Shown: piece by piece, positions 25,688-34,723 of the stretch
Layout of the letters: each line of letters begins with the position of its first letter
How positions within the stretch are numbered: position 1 is the stretch's first letter
Assembly (NCBI RefSeq): GCF_003111645.1
Contig: NZ_CP022187.1
Location: forward strand, 4,464,001-4,528,000
DNA: 64,000 nt
Direction of reading: 5' to 3'
Origin: Parazoarcus communis
GTDB lineage: Bacteria; Pseudomonadota; Gammaproteobacteria; Burkholderiales; Rhodocyclaceae
Position numbers and translations under genes: made by a program
The notes under the pieces: generated by a model
What the model was told of the DNA's origin: nothing
What the model saw: only the letters and a program-made list of their open reading frames with translations
Database searches by the model: none

Positions 25688-26754
25688 GCTGCGGGTGCCA
25701 CCGGGGCGGCTGTTGCGTCGTTCGGGCTCTGAGCGTGGGCTGGCCGGCGGCGCTCGATTCTGATGGAGCGGGCGCGCAGCTGACCGCAGCCTGCATCGAC
25801 GTCCTGACCGGCCGAGTGGCGCAGTTTGGTCAGCACGCCACGACGATGCAGCCAGCGGCCCAGCTCGGCCGCGCGCTCCCATGAGGGGCGGCGGAACTCG
25901 AGTTCGGGTACGGCGTTGTACGGAATCAGGTTCATGATCGCGTACTTGCCGGTGAGCAGACGAACGATGCCTTCCATCTCCTCCTCGCTGTCGTTGACGC
26001 CTTCGATCAGCGTCCATTGATACTGAATCGGATAACCGGTGGCGCGGGCATAGCGTTCGCCCAGTTCGACCAGTTCGGCAGGGGCGATGCGGGGCGCGCG
26101 CGGCAGGAGCTTCTCGCGCAGCGCGGGCAGGCTCGAGTGCAGGGACAGGGCCAGCGCCGGTTTGACCGTCATCTGCGGGAGGCGCTCAAATACGCGTGGA
26201 TCGCCGACCGTGGAGAACACCAGGTTCTTGTGTCCGATGCCGCCGATGGTGCCGAGGAACTCGATGGCTTCGATCACGTTGTCGATGTTGTGGGCCGGTT
26301 CGCCCATGCCCATGAACACCACCTTGGTCACCCGGCGCATGCTGCGGGCGAGGGCGACCTGGGCAACGATTTCTGCACTGCCGAGCTGGCGCAGCAAACC
26401 GTCCTTGCCCGTCATGCAGAACACGCAACCGACTGCGCAGCCGAGCTGACTCGATACACACAGACCGTCGCGCGGCAGCAGCACGCTCTCGACGGTCTGC
26501 CCGTCGGCCAGTTCCACCAGCAGCCGTGAAGAGCCGTCGTCGCCAGGGTGCGCTGAGTTCAGCCGTGCAAGGCCATCGAGCTCGGCCATGAGTTCGGGCA
26601 GGGCGTTGCGGATGGACTGCGGTAGAAAGTGCTCGGCGGGGCGACGGCCGGCGTCGAGCGGCCGGCGCTGAATCCAGCCTCGCAGCACCCTTTGCTCATG
26701 GCAGGTTTTGGCGCCGAGGTCGTGCAGGCGGCGGGAGATCTGTTCGATACGCAT
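25684..26754 (-). CDS. RlmN/Cfr-like radical SAM RNA methyltransferase
   Basis: A 356-residue radical SAM enzyme with the cluster motif CAVGCVFC near residue 105-112, VVFMGMGEPAHNIDNVIEAIEF, and the C-terminal DAGCGQLRAR that carries the methyl-bearing cysteine of RlmN/Cfr. It presumably methylates an RNA adenine. MGMGEPAHN differs from the MGMGEPLLN of standard RlmN, and there is a 25-residue Ala/Pro-rich tail, so this is likely a second paralogue rather than the housekeeping enzyme. It is the first gene of a pair with prpF (ATGA overlap). Confidence 0.88.
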   Translation of the reverse strand: MRIEQISRRLHDLGAKTCHEQRVLRGWIQRRPLDAGRRPAEHFLPQSIRNALPELMAELDGLARLNSAHPGDDGSSRLLVELADGQTVESVLLPRDGLCVSSQLGCAVGCVFCMTGKDGLLRQLGSAEIVAQVALARSMRRVTKVVFMGMGEPAHNIDNVIEAIEFLGTIGGIGHKNLVFSTVGDPRVFERLPQMTVKPALALSLHSSLPALREKLLPRAPRIAPAELVELGERYARATGYPIQYQWTLIEGVNDSEEEMEGIVRLLTGKYAIMNLIPYNAVPELEFRRPSWERAAELGRWLHRRGVLTKLRHSAGQDVDAGCGQLRARSIRIERRRPAHAQSPNDATAAPVAPAA

Positions 26755-26797
26755 GGGGTCCGAATCCTAGCACCCGCGTCGATGCAGCGGACAAGAA

Positions 26798-26827
26798 AAA
26801 GCCCCGATGGCAGGCCATCGGGGCTTT
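26798..26827 (-). terminator. intrinsic terminator after the phasin gene
   Basis: A 13-bp perfect stem (26798-26810 with 26815-26827) and loop CAGG. The minus strand continues with T residues (complement of GAAAAA), so it ends the phasin transcript. Confidence 0.88.
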
Positions 26828-26854
26828 GGTCAAGCAGTGCCGCTGAAGCGGAAC

Positions 26855-27160
26855 TTACTTGGCGATGTTCTGGAACTTGGCCATGGCAGCCTGACCAACT
26901 TCGGTGGCCAGTGCGGTGAAGGCTTCGCCCTGCGACTGCAGGAGCTTGAACAGTGCGGTGTTGGCATCGACGTTGAAGCGAACCAGCTCTTCCGGCGTCT
27001 TCAGCTTGGTGGCCTTCTGGGCTTCGGCCTGGAAGAAAGCCATCAGCTCTTCGCTGGCCTTCTTCTGCAGTTCGATGGACTTGCCAATGGTTTGAGCCTG
27101 AACGGCCATAAGGGCCTGAACAGCTTCAATCGGGTTCTGGAATTCGGGTTTCGTAGCCAT
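26855..27160 (-). CDS. phaP: phasin family protein (polyhydroxyalkanoate granule coat)
   Basis: A 101-residue, all-helical, amphipathic protein with low complexity (rich in Ala, Gln, Glu, Lys), matching the phasin family: IEAVQALMAVQAQTIGKSIELQKK, EELMAFFQAEAQKATKLKTPEELVRF. Phasins coat PHA storage granules. A near-perfect ribosome-binding site GGAGG sits before the ATG at 27160; the open frame continues upstream but without similarity. It has its own promoter and terminator. No PHA synthase gene lies in the window. Phasins of this length without extension are the short PhaP type. Confidence 0.88.
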   Translation of the reverse strand: MATKPEFQNPIEAVQALMAVQAQTIGKSIELQKKASEELMAFFQAEAQKATKLKTPEELVRFNVDANTALFKLLQSQGEAFTALATEVGQAAMAKFQNIAK

Positions 27161-27179
27161 GGTGTTCCTCCGGTGGTTA

Positions 27180-27194
27180 TGTTGCAGTGCACAA
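27180..27194 (-). promoter_or_regulatory. candidate PhaR-type operator upstream of the phasin gene
   Basis: On the minus strand TTGTGCACTGCAACA is a TGC-rich, imperfect inverted repeat located between the probable promoter and the ribosome-binding site. PhaR repressors bind TGC-rich palindromes at phasin promoters. The assignment to PhaR is inference from this resemblance. Confidence 0.45.
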
Positions 27195-27204
27195 TATGTA
27201 TGTA

Positions 27205-27232
27205 ACTCTACCCCAATCGTTCGTGAAGTCAA
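27205..27232 (-). promoter_or_regulatory. sigma-70 type promoter of the phasin gene
   Basis: On the minus strand TTGACT (27232-27227), a 16-base spacer, and TAGAGT (27210-27205). The -35 box matches five of six consensus bases. The start codon is about 45 bases downstream of the -10. Confidence 0.6.
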
Positions 27233-27341
27233 CGCTTTTTTTACGAAGTTTGAATGGGCCGGGTTACAGCCGTGCTGCTTGCCATTCATATGACGCGGTC
27301 TTCACACGCTTCGTCTCCCGCGCCTGGGCGGCTTGACGGCT

Positions 27342-27782
27342 TCAGCCGGTCTTGCGCGGCACGGGCCTGAGGATGGTGCTGTGTTCTCCGCGCATGACCT
27401 TGAGCAGTTCGGTGCGCGCCTTGTTGTGAGCAAGCCCCCGTTCCACCAACGATTCGATCAGCTGACCAAAGCGTTCGCGCTGTTTGAGTCCGGCCGCGCT
27501 GCGATCGCGGCGGTTGTTGAAGCAGTCCATCAGTGTTGATCCGCAAACGCAGTTGCGAAACAGTTCGACGATGACCGCGCCGTCATCATCCAGGGTTTGC
27601 TTGAGTCCGCTGCGTCCGCTACCCACGCGCCCGGTCTGGCCGACGTAGTCGTCGACGTTGGCATAGGTCCGGCCGCACATTGCGCAGCGCTTTGGAAAGG
27701 CGTTCGCTGCCAGTTCCTGCAGACCGGCATACAGGCTGCCGTCGATGCCGATGTCGAGTGGTGGGTTCTGCTCGTCTGTCAT
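27342..27782 (-). CDS. hypothetical protein with cysteine pairs (possible metal-binding)
   Basis: I do not recognise this 146-residue protein. It has a CAMC pair near residue 33-36 (KRCAMCGRTYANVDDYV) that looks like half of a zinc ribbon, and a second pair, CVC, near 77-79 (FRNCVCGSTLMDCF) with a further Cys. Together they could bind one metal. The rest is charged and helical (LKQRERFGQLIESLVERG). GGGAGA precedes the ATG at 27782. It stands alone between the phasin gene and the aldolase terminator. Confidence 0.7.
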   Translation of the reverse strand: MTDEQNPPLDIGIDGSLYAGLQELAANAFPKRCAMCGRTYANVDDYVGQTGRVGSGRSGLKQTLDDDGAVIVELFRNCVCGSTLMDCFNNRRDRSAAGLKQRERFGQLIESLVERGLAHNKARTELLKVMRGEHSTILRPVPRKTG

Positions 27783-27989
27783 TCGTGCTCTCCCGGGGCT
27801 GGCTTCCTGCACTGAGTGCGGGTTGTCGTTCGACCCTGTTCTTCAGGCACAAGCGTACCCGGAAAAAGCAAAACGGAATATTGCCGATGCGAAGCCCGAT
27901 CATAAGGTGAAGGGCGCGAGCGATCCGGACCGCAGGCCGACGCGGCCACCACCATCGACGGCAATGGGTTCGGGAGAGATGGAAAAAAA

Positions 27990-28016
27990 TGCCCGCCATC
28001 GTGAGGATGGCGGGCA
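27990..28016 (-). terminator. intrinsic terminator of the first cbb operon
   Basis: An 11-bp stem (27990-28000 with 28006-28016), loop GTGAG, followed on the minus strand by a run of seven T. It lies 45 bases after the aldolase stop and so ends the operon. The rest of the 279-base gap up to 28061 shows no gene. Confidence 0.92.
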
Positions 28017-28061
28017 CTCAAACCCGGGACGGGCAGGGAATCGGATGGAATGCGGGATGGC

Positions 28062-29114
28062 TCAGGCCGCGCGCTTGAGCGCGTAGCGCCGGGCAATCGC
28101 GTCCAGCGGCAGCGGCTTGATGCGGCTGCCGTGGCCGGCGCAGCCGAAGGCCTCGAAGCGCTCCTGGCAGATGCCTGCGGCGGCTTCTTTCGCGGCCTTG
28201 AAGAACTTGCGCGGATCGAATTCCTTGCGCTCCGTGTCGGCAAGTCTGCGCATCGCACCGCTCATGGCCAGGCGCAGGTCGGTGTCGATGTTGATCTTGC
28301 GCACCCCGTGGCGGATGCCTTCGACGATGGCGTCCACCGGCACGCCCCAGGTTTCGCCGATGTCACCGCCGTGTTCACGGATGATGCTGAGCCATTCCTG
28401 GGGCACGCTGCTCGAACCGTGCATGACCAGGTGGGTGTCGGGAATGCTGAGGTGAATGGCAGCGATGCGGTCGATGGCGAGGATGTCACCGGTGGGCGGT
28501 CGGGTGAATTTCCACGCGCCGTGGCTGGTGCCGATGGCCACGGCGAGTGCATCGACGCCGGTGGCGTCGACGAATGCGGCGGCTTCGGCCGGGTCGGTGA
28601 GCATCTGTTCGTGCGCCAGCGTGCCTTCCGCGCCGACGCCATCCTCTTCGCCGGCCTGGCCGGTTTCGAGCGATCCGAGGCAACCGAGCTCACCCTCGAC
28701 CGACACCCCGACAGCGTGCGCCATATCGACGACCCGGCGCGTCACCTCGACGTTGTAGTCGTAGCTTGCCGGGGTCTTCATGTCTTCGCGCAGGGAGCCG
28801 TCCATCATCACGCTGGTGAAGCCGGCGCGAATCGACTGCTGGCAGATGGCGGGGCTGGCGCCGTGGTCCTGGTGCAGGCAGACCGGGATCTCGGGCCATT
28901 GTTCGACGGCCGCCTCGACCATCTTCTTGATGAAGGCCTCTCCGGCGTAGCTGCGCGCACCGGCCGATGCCTGCAGGATGACCGGGCTGTCGGTCGCGGC
29001 GGCGGCCTGCATGATCGCCTGGATCTGTTCCATGTTGTTGATGTTGAAGGCGGGGATGCCGTACTCGTGATCGGCGGCGTGATCGAGCAACTGCCGCAGT
29101 GAAATCATGGCCAT
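28062..29114 (-). CDS. cbbA: class II fructose-bisphosphate aldolase, Calvin cycle type (copy 1)
   Basis: A 350-residue zinc aldolase. Metal and substrate motifs are [53 protein letters not shown] and [11 protein letters not shown]. In the Calvin cycle it makes fructose-1,6-bisphosphate and sedoheptulose-1,7-bisphosphate. It is the last gene of the first cbb operon, 31 bases after gap. The paralogue at 41280-42344 is of the same subtype but differs at many positions ([17 protein letters not shown] here, [19 protein letters not shown] there), so it is an old duplication or separate acquisition. Confidence 0.96.
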   Translation of the reverse strand: MAMISLRQLLDHAADHEYGIPAFNINNMEQIQAIMQAAAATDSPVILQASAGARSYAGEAFIKKMVEAAVEQWPEIPVCLHQDHGASPAICQQSIRAGFTSVMMDGSLREDMKTPASYDYNVEVTRRVVDMAHAVGVSVEGELGCLGSLETGQAGEEDGVGAEGTLAHEQMLTDPAEAAAFVDATGVDALAVAIGTSHGAWKFTRPPTGDILAIDRIAAIHLSIPDTHLVMHGSSSVPQEWLSIIREHGGDIGETWGVPVDAIVEGIRHGVRKINIDTDLRLAMSGAMRRLADTERKEFDPRKFFKAAKEAAAGICQERFEAFGCAGHGSRIKPLPLDAIARRYALKRAA

Positions 29115-29145
29115 CGGGTGTCTCCGTGGTGGTATCGAAAGCCGC

Positions 29146-30156
29146 TCAGTCGGCGCTCATCATGGCGCAGGCTGTATCGAGCATGCGGTTGGAAAAGCCC
29201 CACTCGTTGTCGTACCAGGCGGTCACGGTGACGAGTTCGCCATCGACCTTGGTCAAGGTGGCGTCGAACAGGCTGGAGTGCGGGTTGTGGTTGAAGTCGC
29301 AGGACACCAGCGGCAGATCGTTGATACCGAGGATGCCGCGCAAGGCGCCGTGGGCCGCTTCGCGCACGAGGTCGTTGACCTCGCCGACGCTGGTGGCGCG
29401 TGAAGCCACGAAGGTGAAATGGGTGAAGGACACGTTCGGCGTGGGGACGCGCATCGCATAGCCGTCGAGCCGTCCTGCGAGTTCGGGCAGCACCAGGCCG
29501 ACCGCCGCCGCCGCGCCCGTCCTGGTCGGGATCAGCGACTGTGTGGCGGAGCGTGCGCGGCGCAGGTCGGGGTGATGAACGTCGATCAGTACCTGGTCGT
29601 TGGTGTAGGAATGCACCGTGATCATGTGGCCACGCACGATGCCAAGCGGGCGGTGGAGGGCGAAGGCGAGCGGCGCGAGGCAGTTGGTGGTGCAGCTCGC
29701 GTTGGAGACCACGCGGTGCTTGCGTCGCAGTGTCCGGTCATTGACGCCATAGACGATTGTGGCATCCACATCGTCGCCACCCGGTGCCGAGATCAGCACC
29801 TTGCCGGCACCGGCATCGAGGTGTGTGCCTGCTTTGTCGCGCGAGGTGAAGAGCCCGGTACATTCGAGCACGACGTCGATGCCCAGTTGCTGCCAGGGCA
29901 GTTGCGCCGGATCGCGTTCGGCGAGGACCTGGATGCAGTCGCCGGCAACCGTCAACGTGCCGTGGCCAACCTCGACCGGATGCGGAAACGGGCCGTGAAT
30001 GCTGTCGTAACGTGTGAGATGGGCGTTGGTTTCGGGGCTGCCGAGGTCGTTGATGGCGACGATCTCGATGTCGTGGCGTTTGCCGCTTTCATAGTGCGCG
30101 CGCAGCACGTTGCGGCCGATGCGTCCGTAGCCGTTGATGGCGACTCTGGTGGTCAT
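29146..30156 (-). CDS. cbbG: type I glyceraldehyde-3-phosphate dehydrogenase (copy 1)
   Basis: A 336-residue GAPDH with [17 protein letters not shown] (nucleotide fold), catalytic Cys155 in SNASCTTNC, and VRHDHxxxWYDNEWG-like ending ([17 protein letters not shown]). The adenosine-binding strand reads AINDLG with an Asp at 37, typical of NAD preference. NVSFTHFTF replaces the usual NVSLVDLTF. It works between transketolase and aldolase in the first cbb operon. The second copy at 46407 lacks the Asp. Confidence 0.95.
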   Translation of the reverse strand: MTTRVAINGYGRIGRNVLRAHYESGKRHDIEIVAINDLGSPETNAHLTRYDSIHGPFPHPVEVGHGTLTVAGDCIQVLAERDPAQLPWQQLGIDVVLECTGLFTSRDKAGTHLDAGAGKVLISAPGGDDVDATIVYGVNDRTLRRKHRVVSNASCTTNCLAPLAFALHRPLGIVRGHMITVHSYTNDQVLIDVHHPDLRRARSATQSLIPTRTGAAAAVGLVLPELAGRLDGYAMRVPTPNVSFTHFTFVASRATSVGEVNDLVREAAHGALRGILGINDLPLVSCDFNHNPHSSLFDATLTKVDGELVTVTAWYDNEWGFSNRMLDTACAMMSAD

Positions 30157-30185
30157 GCTGTCTCCTCGAGTGGTGTGATCCTGTG

Positions 30186-32213
30186 TCAGCGCAGTCGGCG
30201 GGCCGTATCCACGATGCGTTCGGGCGTCATGCCGAACAGAGTCGCCAGCTCGCCTGCCGGGGCCGATTCTCCAAAGCGGTCAATACCGATGACGGCGGCG
30301 CGTGGTGCACCGGCAAGGTATTTCCACCAGCTGTCGGGCTGTGCAGCCTCAATCGCCACGCGCGGAACATCGGGCGGCAGCACGGCATCGCGCCAGCTCG
30401 CGGCCTGACGGTCGAAGGCCGCGGTGCAGGGCATGGAGACGACGCGGGTGGCGATGCCGTCGGCCTGCAGCCGCGCGCGTGCCTCCATCGCCAGCGCGAC
30501 TTCGGAGCCGGTGGCAATCAGCACCATCGCAGGCTGGCCGTCGTCGGCTTCGGCCAGCACGTAGCCGCCGCGTGCGATGTCGCCGAGGCGCTCCGCGTCG
30601 CGCGCTTGATGGGGGAGGTTCTGGCGCGAGCAGGCGATCACGCTGGGACCGTCGGCCCGCATCACCGACGCGTTCCAGGCCGCCTGCGTTTCGACCGCGT
30701 CGCAGGGCCGCCAGACGTCGAGATTGGGGATCTGCCGCAGGCTGGGCAGGTGTTCGACCGGCTGGTGCGTGGGGCCGTCTTCGCCGAGGCCGATGGAGTC
30801 GTGCGTCATCACGTAGACGACGCGCTGGCGCATCAGCGCGCTCATGCGCATGGCGTTGCGGGCGTAGTCGGAGAAGACGAGGAAGGTGGCGCCGAAGGTG
30901 AGGTAGCCACCGTGCAACGCGATGCCATTGAGCGCGGCGGCCATGCCGAACTCGCGCACGCCCCAGTTGATGTGGCGCCCCGCCTGGTCGGCGCGCACTG
31001 CGCCGCAGCCGGGCCAGTCGGTGAGGTTGGAGTGGGTGAGGTCGGCAGACCCGCCGAGCAGTTCGGGCAGGGCGCGGGCGAGGCGGCCGATGGCGTGCTG
31101 GCTGGCCTTGCGGCTGGCAAGTGTGGCGGCTTCGTTGTGCACGCCGCGCAGGATGGCATCGGCGAGGACGCGGAACCCGACGGGCAGGCGCTTGGTGACG
31201 CGGCGGGTGAACTCTGCGGCGAGTTCGGGCCACTCCCGGGCGTAGGCGTCGAACTGTGCCTGCCACGCGCTCTGGCGGGCGGCGCCTGTTTTACGGGCAT
31301 CGAAGCTGTTGCGGATTTCTTCGGGGATGTCGAACGGGGGATGATCCCATCCGAGTGCGGCTCGGGTGGCGGCGATCTCGTCCTTGCCCAGCGGGGCGCC
31401 ATGAACACTGGCCGTACCCGCGCGTGCCGGGCTGCCGCGACCGATGGTGGTGCGGCAGCAGATCAGGGTCGGGCCGGTGTCGTCGCGCGCGTTCCGGCGG
31501 GCGTCCCTGATGGCATGGTCGACGGCGTCGGTGTCGTGGCCGTCGACGTGTTCGATGACGTTCCAGCCATAGGCGCGAAAGCGTGCCGGGGTGTCGTCAC
31601 CGAACCAGCCTGCAACATCGCCGTCGATGGAGATGCGGTTGTCGTCCCAGAGCGCGACGAGTTTCGATAGCCGTTGCACGCCGGCAAAGCTGGCCGCTTC
31701 GTGGCTGATGCCTTCCATCAGGCAGCCGTCACCAAGGAAGACCCAGGTGTGGTGATCAACGATGCGGTGGCCGGGTCTGTTGAATTCGGCAGCAAGGAGT
31801 TTTTCGGCGAGCGCCATTCCGACGGCGTTGGCGAGGCCCTGGCCGAGGGGGCCGGTGGTGGTTTCGATGCCGGGGGTGAGTCCGTATTCGGGGTGCCCCG
31901 GGGTTTTGCTGTGCAGTTGGCGGAAGCGCTTGAGTTCGTCGAGCGGGAGGTCGTAGCCACTGAGGTGGAGCAGGGCGTAGTGCAGCATTGAGCCGTGGCC
32001 GTTACTGAGAATGAAGCGGTCGCGGTCGGGCCAGGTGGGGTCGGTGGGGTTGTGTTTGAGGTGGCGGGTCCACAGTGCGACGGCGATTTCCGCCATGCCC
32101 ATGGGCATGCCGGGGTGGCCGGACTGGGCGGCCTCGACCGCGTCGATGGCGAGGAAACGCAAGGCGTTGGCGCACAGGGTGTCCTGCGCGGTTTGTGACA
32201 GGCGCATGTTCAT
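30186..32213 (-). CDS. cbbT: transketolase (copy 1)
   Basis: A 675-residue thiamine-diphosphate enzyme. Visible motifs are [70 protein letters not shown] (diphosphate site) and [18 protein letters not shown]. It moves two-carbon units in the regenerative Calvin cycle. The start at 32213 ([14 protein letters not shown]) has GGAG upstream; the frame continues earlier through the repeat region without similarity. It is separated from phosphoribulokinase by an unusual 509-base gap. Confidence 0.95.
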   Translation of the reverse strand: MNMRLSQTAQDTLCANALRFLAIDAVEAAQSGHPGMPMGMAEIAVALWTRHLKHNPTDPTWPDRDRFILSNGHGSMLHYALLHLSGYDLPLDELKRFRQLHSKTPGHPEYGLTPGIETTTGPLGQGLANAVGMALAEKLLAAEFNRPGHRIVDHHTWVFLGDGCLMEGISHEAASFAGVQRLSKLVALWDDNRISIDGDVAGWFGDDTPARFRAYGWNVIEHVDGHDTDAVDHAIRDARRNARDDTGPTLICCRTTIGRGSPARAGTASVHGAPLGKDEIAATRAALGWDHPPFDIPEEIRNSFDARKTGAARQSAWQAQFDAYAREWPELAAEFTRRVTKRLPVGFRVLADAILRGVHNEAATLASRKASQHAIGRLARALPELLGGSADLTHSNLTDWPGCGAVRADQAGRHINWGVREFGMAAALNGIALHGGYLTFGATFLVFSDYARNAMRMSALMRQRVVYVMTHDSIGLGEDGPTHQPVEHLPSLRQIPNLDVWRPCDAVETQAAWNASVMRADGPSVIACSRQNLPHQARDAERLGDIARGGYVLAEADDGQPAMVLIATGSEVALAMEARARLQADGIATRVVSMPCTAAFDRQAASWRDAVLPPDVPRVAIEAAQPDSWWKYLAGAPRAAVIGIDRFGESAPAGELATLFGMTPERIVDTARRLR

Positions 32214-32295
32214 TGGAGTTGGCTCCGGGATGTTGAATTTTGTTGGTCGCGTCGTGTGTGCCACGAAGCGCTGAGCGCACGTGGTGTTTGTTCTG

Positions 32296-32685
32296 CAGCC
32301 TGCGGAACTCGCCCTGCGGGCTCAGACAGTCCTCGGCTGCGCCACAAACACCCCGCACACTCAGCTTGGCGCGGGTGGCTGCATGCAGTCTGTCAGACGT
32401 GGCAGCAACTCATTTCTTTCAGAACTGGCACGTGCTCCGTGGTGTGCGGGGCATTCACGGAGCGGCCGAGGACTGTCTGAGTGAGCGCAGCGAGCGAGTT
32501 CCGCAGGCCGACGGAGTGAATGCCCCGCACACCACGAAGCGCAGGCACGGTCGCCCGCAAGCCATCGGACGCTTGCTGTTTCCCTGGCTGACGCAACTGC
32601 TCGCTGCACGAGGTCTTTGTTCCACGTTCTGTGGAATGGGCGCGTACAGTCCTCGATCGCTGCACAAACACCTCGTACAGCCCGC
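32296..32685. repeat. inverted-repeat element inside the cbb operon (509-base gap, 32214-32722)
   Basis: The gap between transketolase and phosphoribulokinase holds three related copies. Copy 1 (about 32298-32360, plus) and copy 2 (about 32438-32510, minus) share GCCTGCGGAACTCGC, CTCAGACAGTCCTCGGC and CCCCGCACAC in the same order but in opposite orientation. Copy 3 (about 32645-32685, plus) is degenerate, starting ACAGTCCTCG. Copy 2 is also bounded by a perfect 21-bp inverted repeat (32438-32458 with 32516-32536). No gene with family similarity is present; open frames here read only the repeat. This looks like a dispersed intergenic repeat of the genome. Confidence 0.75.
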
Positions 32686-32722
32686 ACGGCACCTGTGCTG
32701 GTGTTGAGTTGGGTGGAGATCG

Positions 32723-33601
32723 TCACAGCAGCTTCCTCCGCCGTTCCATCAGGCGCCAGATGAAGGGGGTGAAGATCAGCTGCATCGCCAGTTCCATCTT
32801 GCCGCCGGGCACGACGATGGTGTTGGCCCGACTCATGAAGCTGCCGTGGATCATGTTCTGCAGATAGGGAAAGTCGATGCCCTTGGGATTGGCGAAGCGG
32901 ATCACCACCATGGACTCGTCGGCGGTAGGAATGGTGCGGGCGATGAAGGGGTTGGAGGTGTCCACCATCGGTACGCGCTGGAAATTCACATGGGTGCGGG
33001 AGAACTGCGGCACCACGTAGTGCACGTAGTCGTGCATGCGACGCAGGATGGTGTCGGTCACCGCCTCGGTTGAGTAGCCGCGCATGTTCTTGTCGCGGTG
33101 CAGCTTCTGGATCCATTCCAGGTTGACCACTGGCACCACGCCGATCAGCAGGTCGGGGAAGCGGGCGATGTCGGCGCCTTCCATCTTCACCGCACCGTGC
33201 AGGCCCTCGTAGAACAGCAGATCGGTGCCGGTCGGGATCTCCTCCCACTCGGTGAAGGTGCCGGGTTCCTGGTTGTAGGGGGCGGCCTCCTCCAGGTTGT
33301 GAAGGTACTTGCGGCGGCGGCCACTGCCCGATTCGGCATAGGTCCGGAACAGTTTCTCCAGCTCTGAAAACAGGTTGGCCTCGGCGCCGAAGTGGCTGAA
33401 ACGGGACAGTTCTCCGCCAGCTTCGGCTGCGGCCAGTTTCTCGCGCATGGTCTTGCGGTCGAAGGCATGGAAGCTGTCGCCCTCGATCACTGCAGCAGTC
33501 ACGTTCTCGCGCCGGAAGATTTCCTCGAAGGTGCGCTGAACCGTGCTGGTGCCCGCGCCGGACGAGCCGGTGATGGCAACGATGGGATGGCGTTCGGACA
33601 T
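32723..33601 (-). CDS. cbbP: phosphoribulokinase (copy 1)
   Basis: A 292-residue bacterial (PrkB-type) phosphoribulokinase. The P-loop is GSSGAGTS at residues 12-19, followed by AVIEGDSFHAFDRKTMRE, SHFGAEANLFSELEKLF and LFYEGLHGAVKMEG. It phosphorylates ribulose-5-phosphate to the RuBisCO substrate ribulose-1,5-bisphosphate. It is 11 bases downstream of fructose bisphosphatase. The paralogue at 49697 has the same length and the same motifs. Confidence 0.96.
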   Translation of the reverse strand: MSERHPIVAITGSSGAGTSTVQRTFEEIFRRENVTAAVIEGDSFHAFDRKTMREKLAAAEAGGELSRFSHFGAEANLFSELEKLFRTYAESGSGRRRKYLHNLEEAAPYNQEPGTFTEWEEIPTGTDLLFYEGLHGAVKMEGADIARFPDLLIGVVPVVNLEWIQKLHRDKNMRGYSTEAVTDTILRRMHDYVHYVVPQFSRTHVNFQRVPMVDTSNPFIARTIPTADESMVVIRFANPKGIDFPYLQNMIHGSFMSRANTIVVPGGKMELAMQLIFTPFIWRLMERRRKLL

Positions 33602-33612
33602 GGTCGTCCTCC

Positions 33613-34701
33613 TTACTGTGAGAAGGCGTGGTTGTCGCTGAACAGCGAGCGCGTGTTGAACAGCGGCAGCGGACTGTCGAGGCCGGCTGTCGGGTCGGCA
33701 TGGTAGGTTTCGATGCGCTCAACCTCCTGGCGTGATCCGAAAACAAAGCCAATTCGCTGATGCAGTGCCTCTGGTTCGACTTCAAGAACCGGCATGCGTG
33801 CCGTCGAGGCCCGACCGCCTGCCTGTTCGACAATGAATCCGATCGGATTGCACTCGTAGAGCAGGCGCAGGCGGCCAGGGCGGCCGGGGTCCTTGCTGTC
33901 GCGCGGGTAGAGAAACACCCCGCCACGCATCAGGATGCGGTGGGTTTCGGCCACCAGCGATGCGATCCAGCGCATGTTGAAGTCGGCGCCGCGCGGGCCG
34001 CTGCGGCCTGCAAGGCATTCGTCCACATAGCGCCGCACCGGCGGCTCCCAGAAGCGTGAGTTGGACGCGTTGATGGCGAACTCGCGGGTGGTGTCCGGCA
34101 CACGGATGTCCGGATGGGTGAGGAAGAAGTCGCCGAGAATCGGGTTGAAGGTGAAGCCCGCCACGCCGGTGCCGACACTCAGCACCAGCATTGTGGAGGG
34201 GCCGTAGATCGCATAGCCGGCTGCAACCTGGCGGGTGCCGGGCTGCAGGAAGTCGTCGGCGACCGCGTCCTCGCCGGGCGTGGGCGCGCGCAGGATGGAG
34301 AAGATGCTGCCGACCGCGACATTGACGTCGATATTGCTCGAGCCGTCCAGCGGGTCGAACACCAGCAGGTATTTGCCGCGGGCGTGACCTGCGGGCAAGG
34401 GGATAGGGGCTTCGTTTTCCTCCGACACCATGCCGGCGAGACCGCCACCCCAGTGGGTGGCACGCAGGAAGATGCCGTCTGCCAGCACGTCGAGCTTTTT
34501 CTGCTGTTCGCCCTGCACGTTGGCGCTGCCATGGTCGCCGAGCATGTCGGCGAGTGCGCCGTGGGCCACGGCGCGCGAGATGGCCTTGCAGGCCTGGGCG
34601 ACCTGCAGGATCAGGGCGTTGAGTTCGCCGGTGGCCTCTGGATGGTGACGGCGTTGGTCGATCAGGTATTCGGTCAGGGTGCTGCGCTCGATGTTGAACA
34701 T
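33613..34701 (-). CDS. cbbF: class I fructose-1,6-bisphosphatase
   Basis: A 362-residue FBPase-fold enzyme. Metal-site motifs are SEENEAPIP and VFDPLDGSSNIDVNVAVGSIFSI; substrate residues fall in NASNSRFWEPPVRRYVDEC and GGVFLYPRD. In autotrophs of this group it also cleaves sedoheptulose bisphosphate. The start at 34701 (MFNIERSTLTEYL) is chosen by family similarity with AGAGG upstream; the frame runs further without it. It lies between cbbX and phosphoribulokinase. There is only one copy in the window. Confidence 0.95.
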   Translation of the reverse strand: MFNIERSTLTEYLIDQRRHHPEATGELNALILQVAQACKAISRAVAHGALADMLGDHGSANVQGEQQKKLDVLADGIFLRATHWGGGLAGMVSEENEAPIPLPAGHARGKYLLVFDPLDGSSNIDVNVAVGSIFSILRAPTPGEDAVADDFLQPGTRQVAAGYAIYGPSTMLVLSVGTGVAGFTFNPILGDFFLTHPDIRVPDTTREFAINASNSRFWEPPVRRYVDECLAGRSGPRGADFNMRWIASLVAETHRILMRGGVFLYPRDSKDPGRPGRLRLLYECNPIGFIVEQAGGRASTARMPVLEVEPEALHQRIGFVFGSRQEVERIETYHADPTAGLDSPLPLFNTRSLFSDNHAFSQ

Positions 34702-34723
34702 GGGTCGGCCTCTGTGTGCGGGT

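Noticed and set aside
30183-31670. A 495-codon open frame opposite transketolase copy 1
   Set aside because: Same reason: it mirrors a conserved enzyme and has no recognisable domain.
32426-32431. TGGCAC in the cbb operon gap as a sigma-54 -24 box
   Set aside because: No TTGC follows at the required distance (GTGCTCCGT instead).
32361-33926. A 521-codon open frame running through the repeat and phosphoribulokinase
   Set aside because: It reads phosphoribulokinase out of frame and the repeat element without similarity to any protein.
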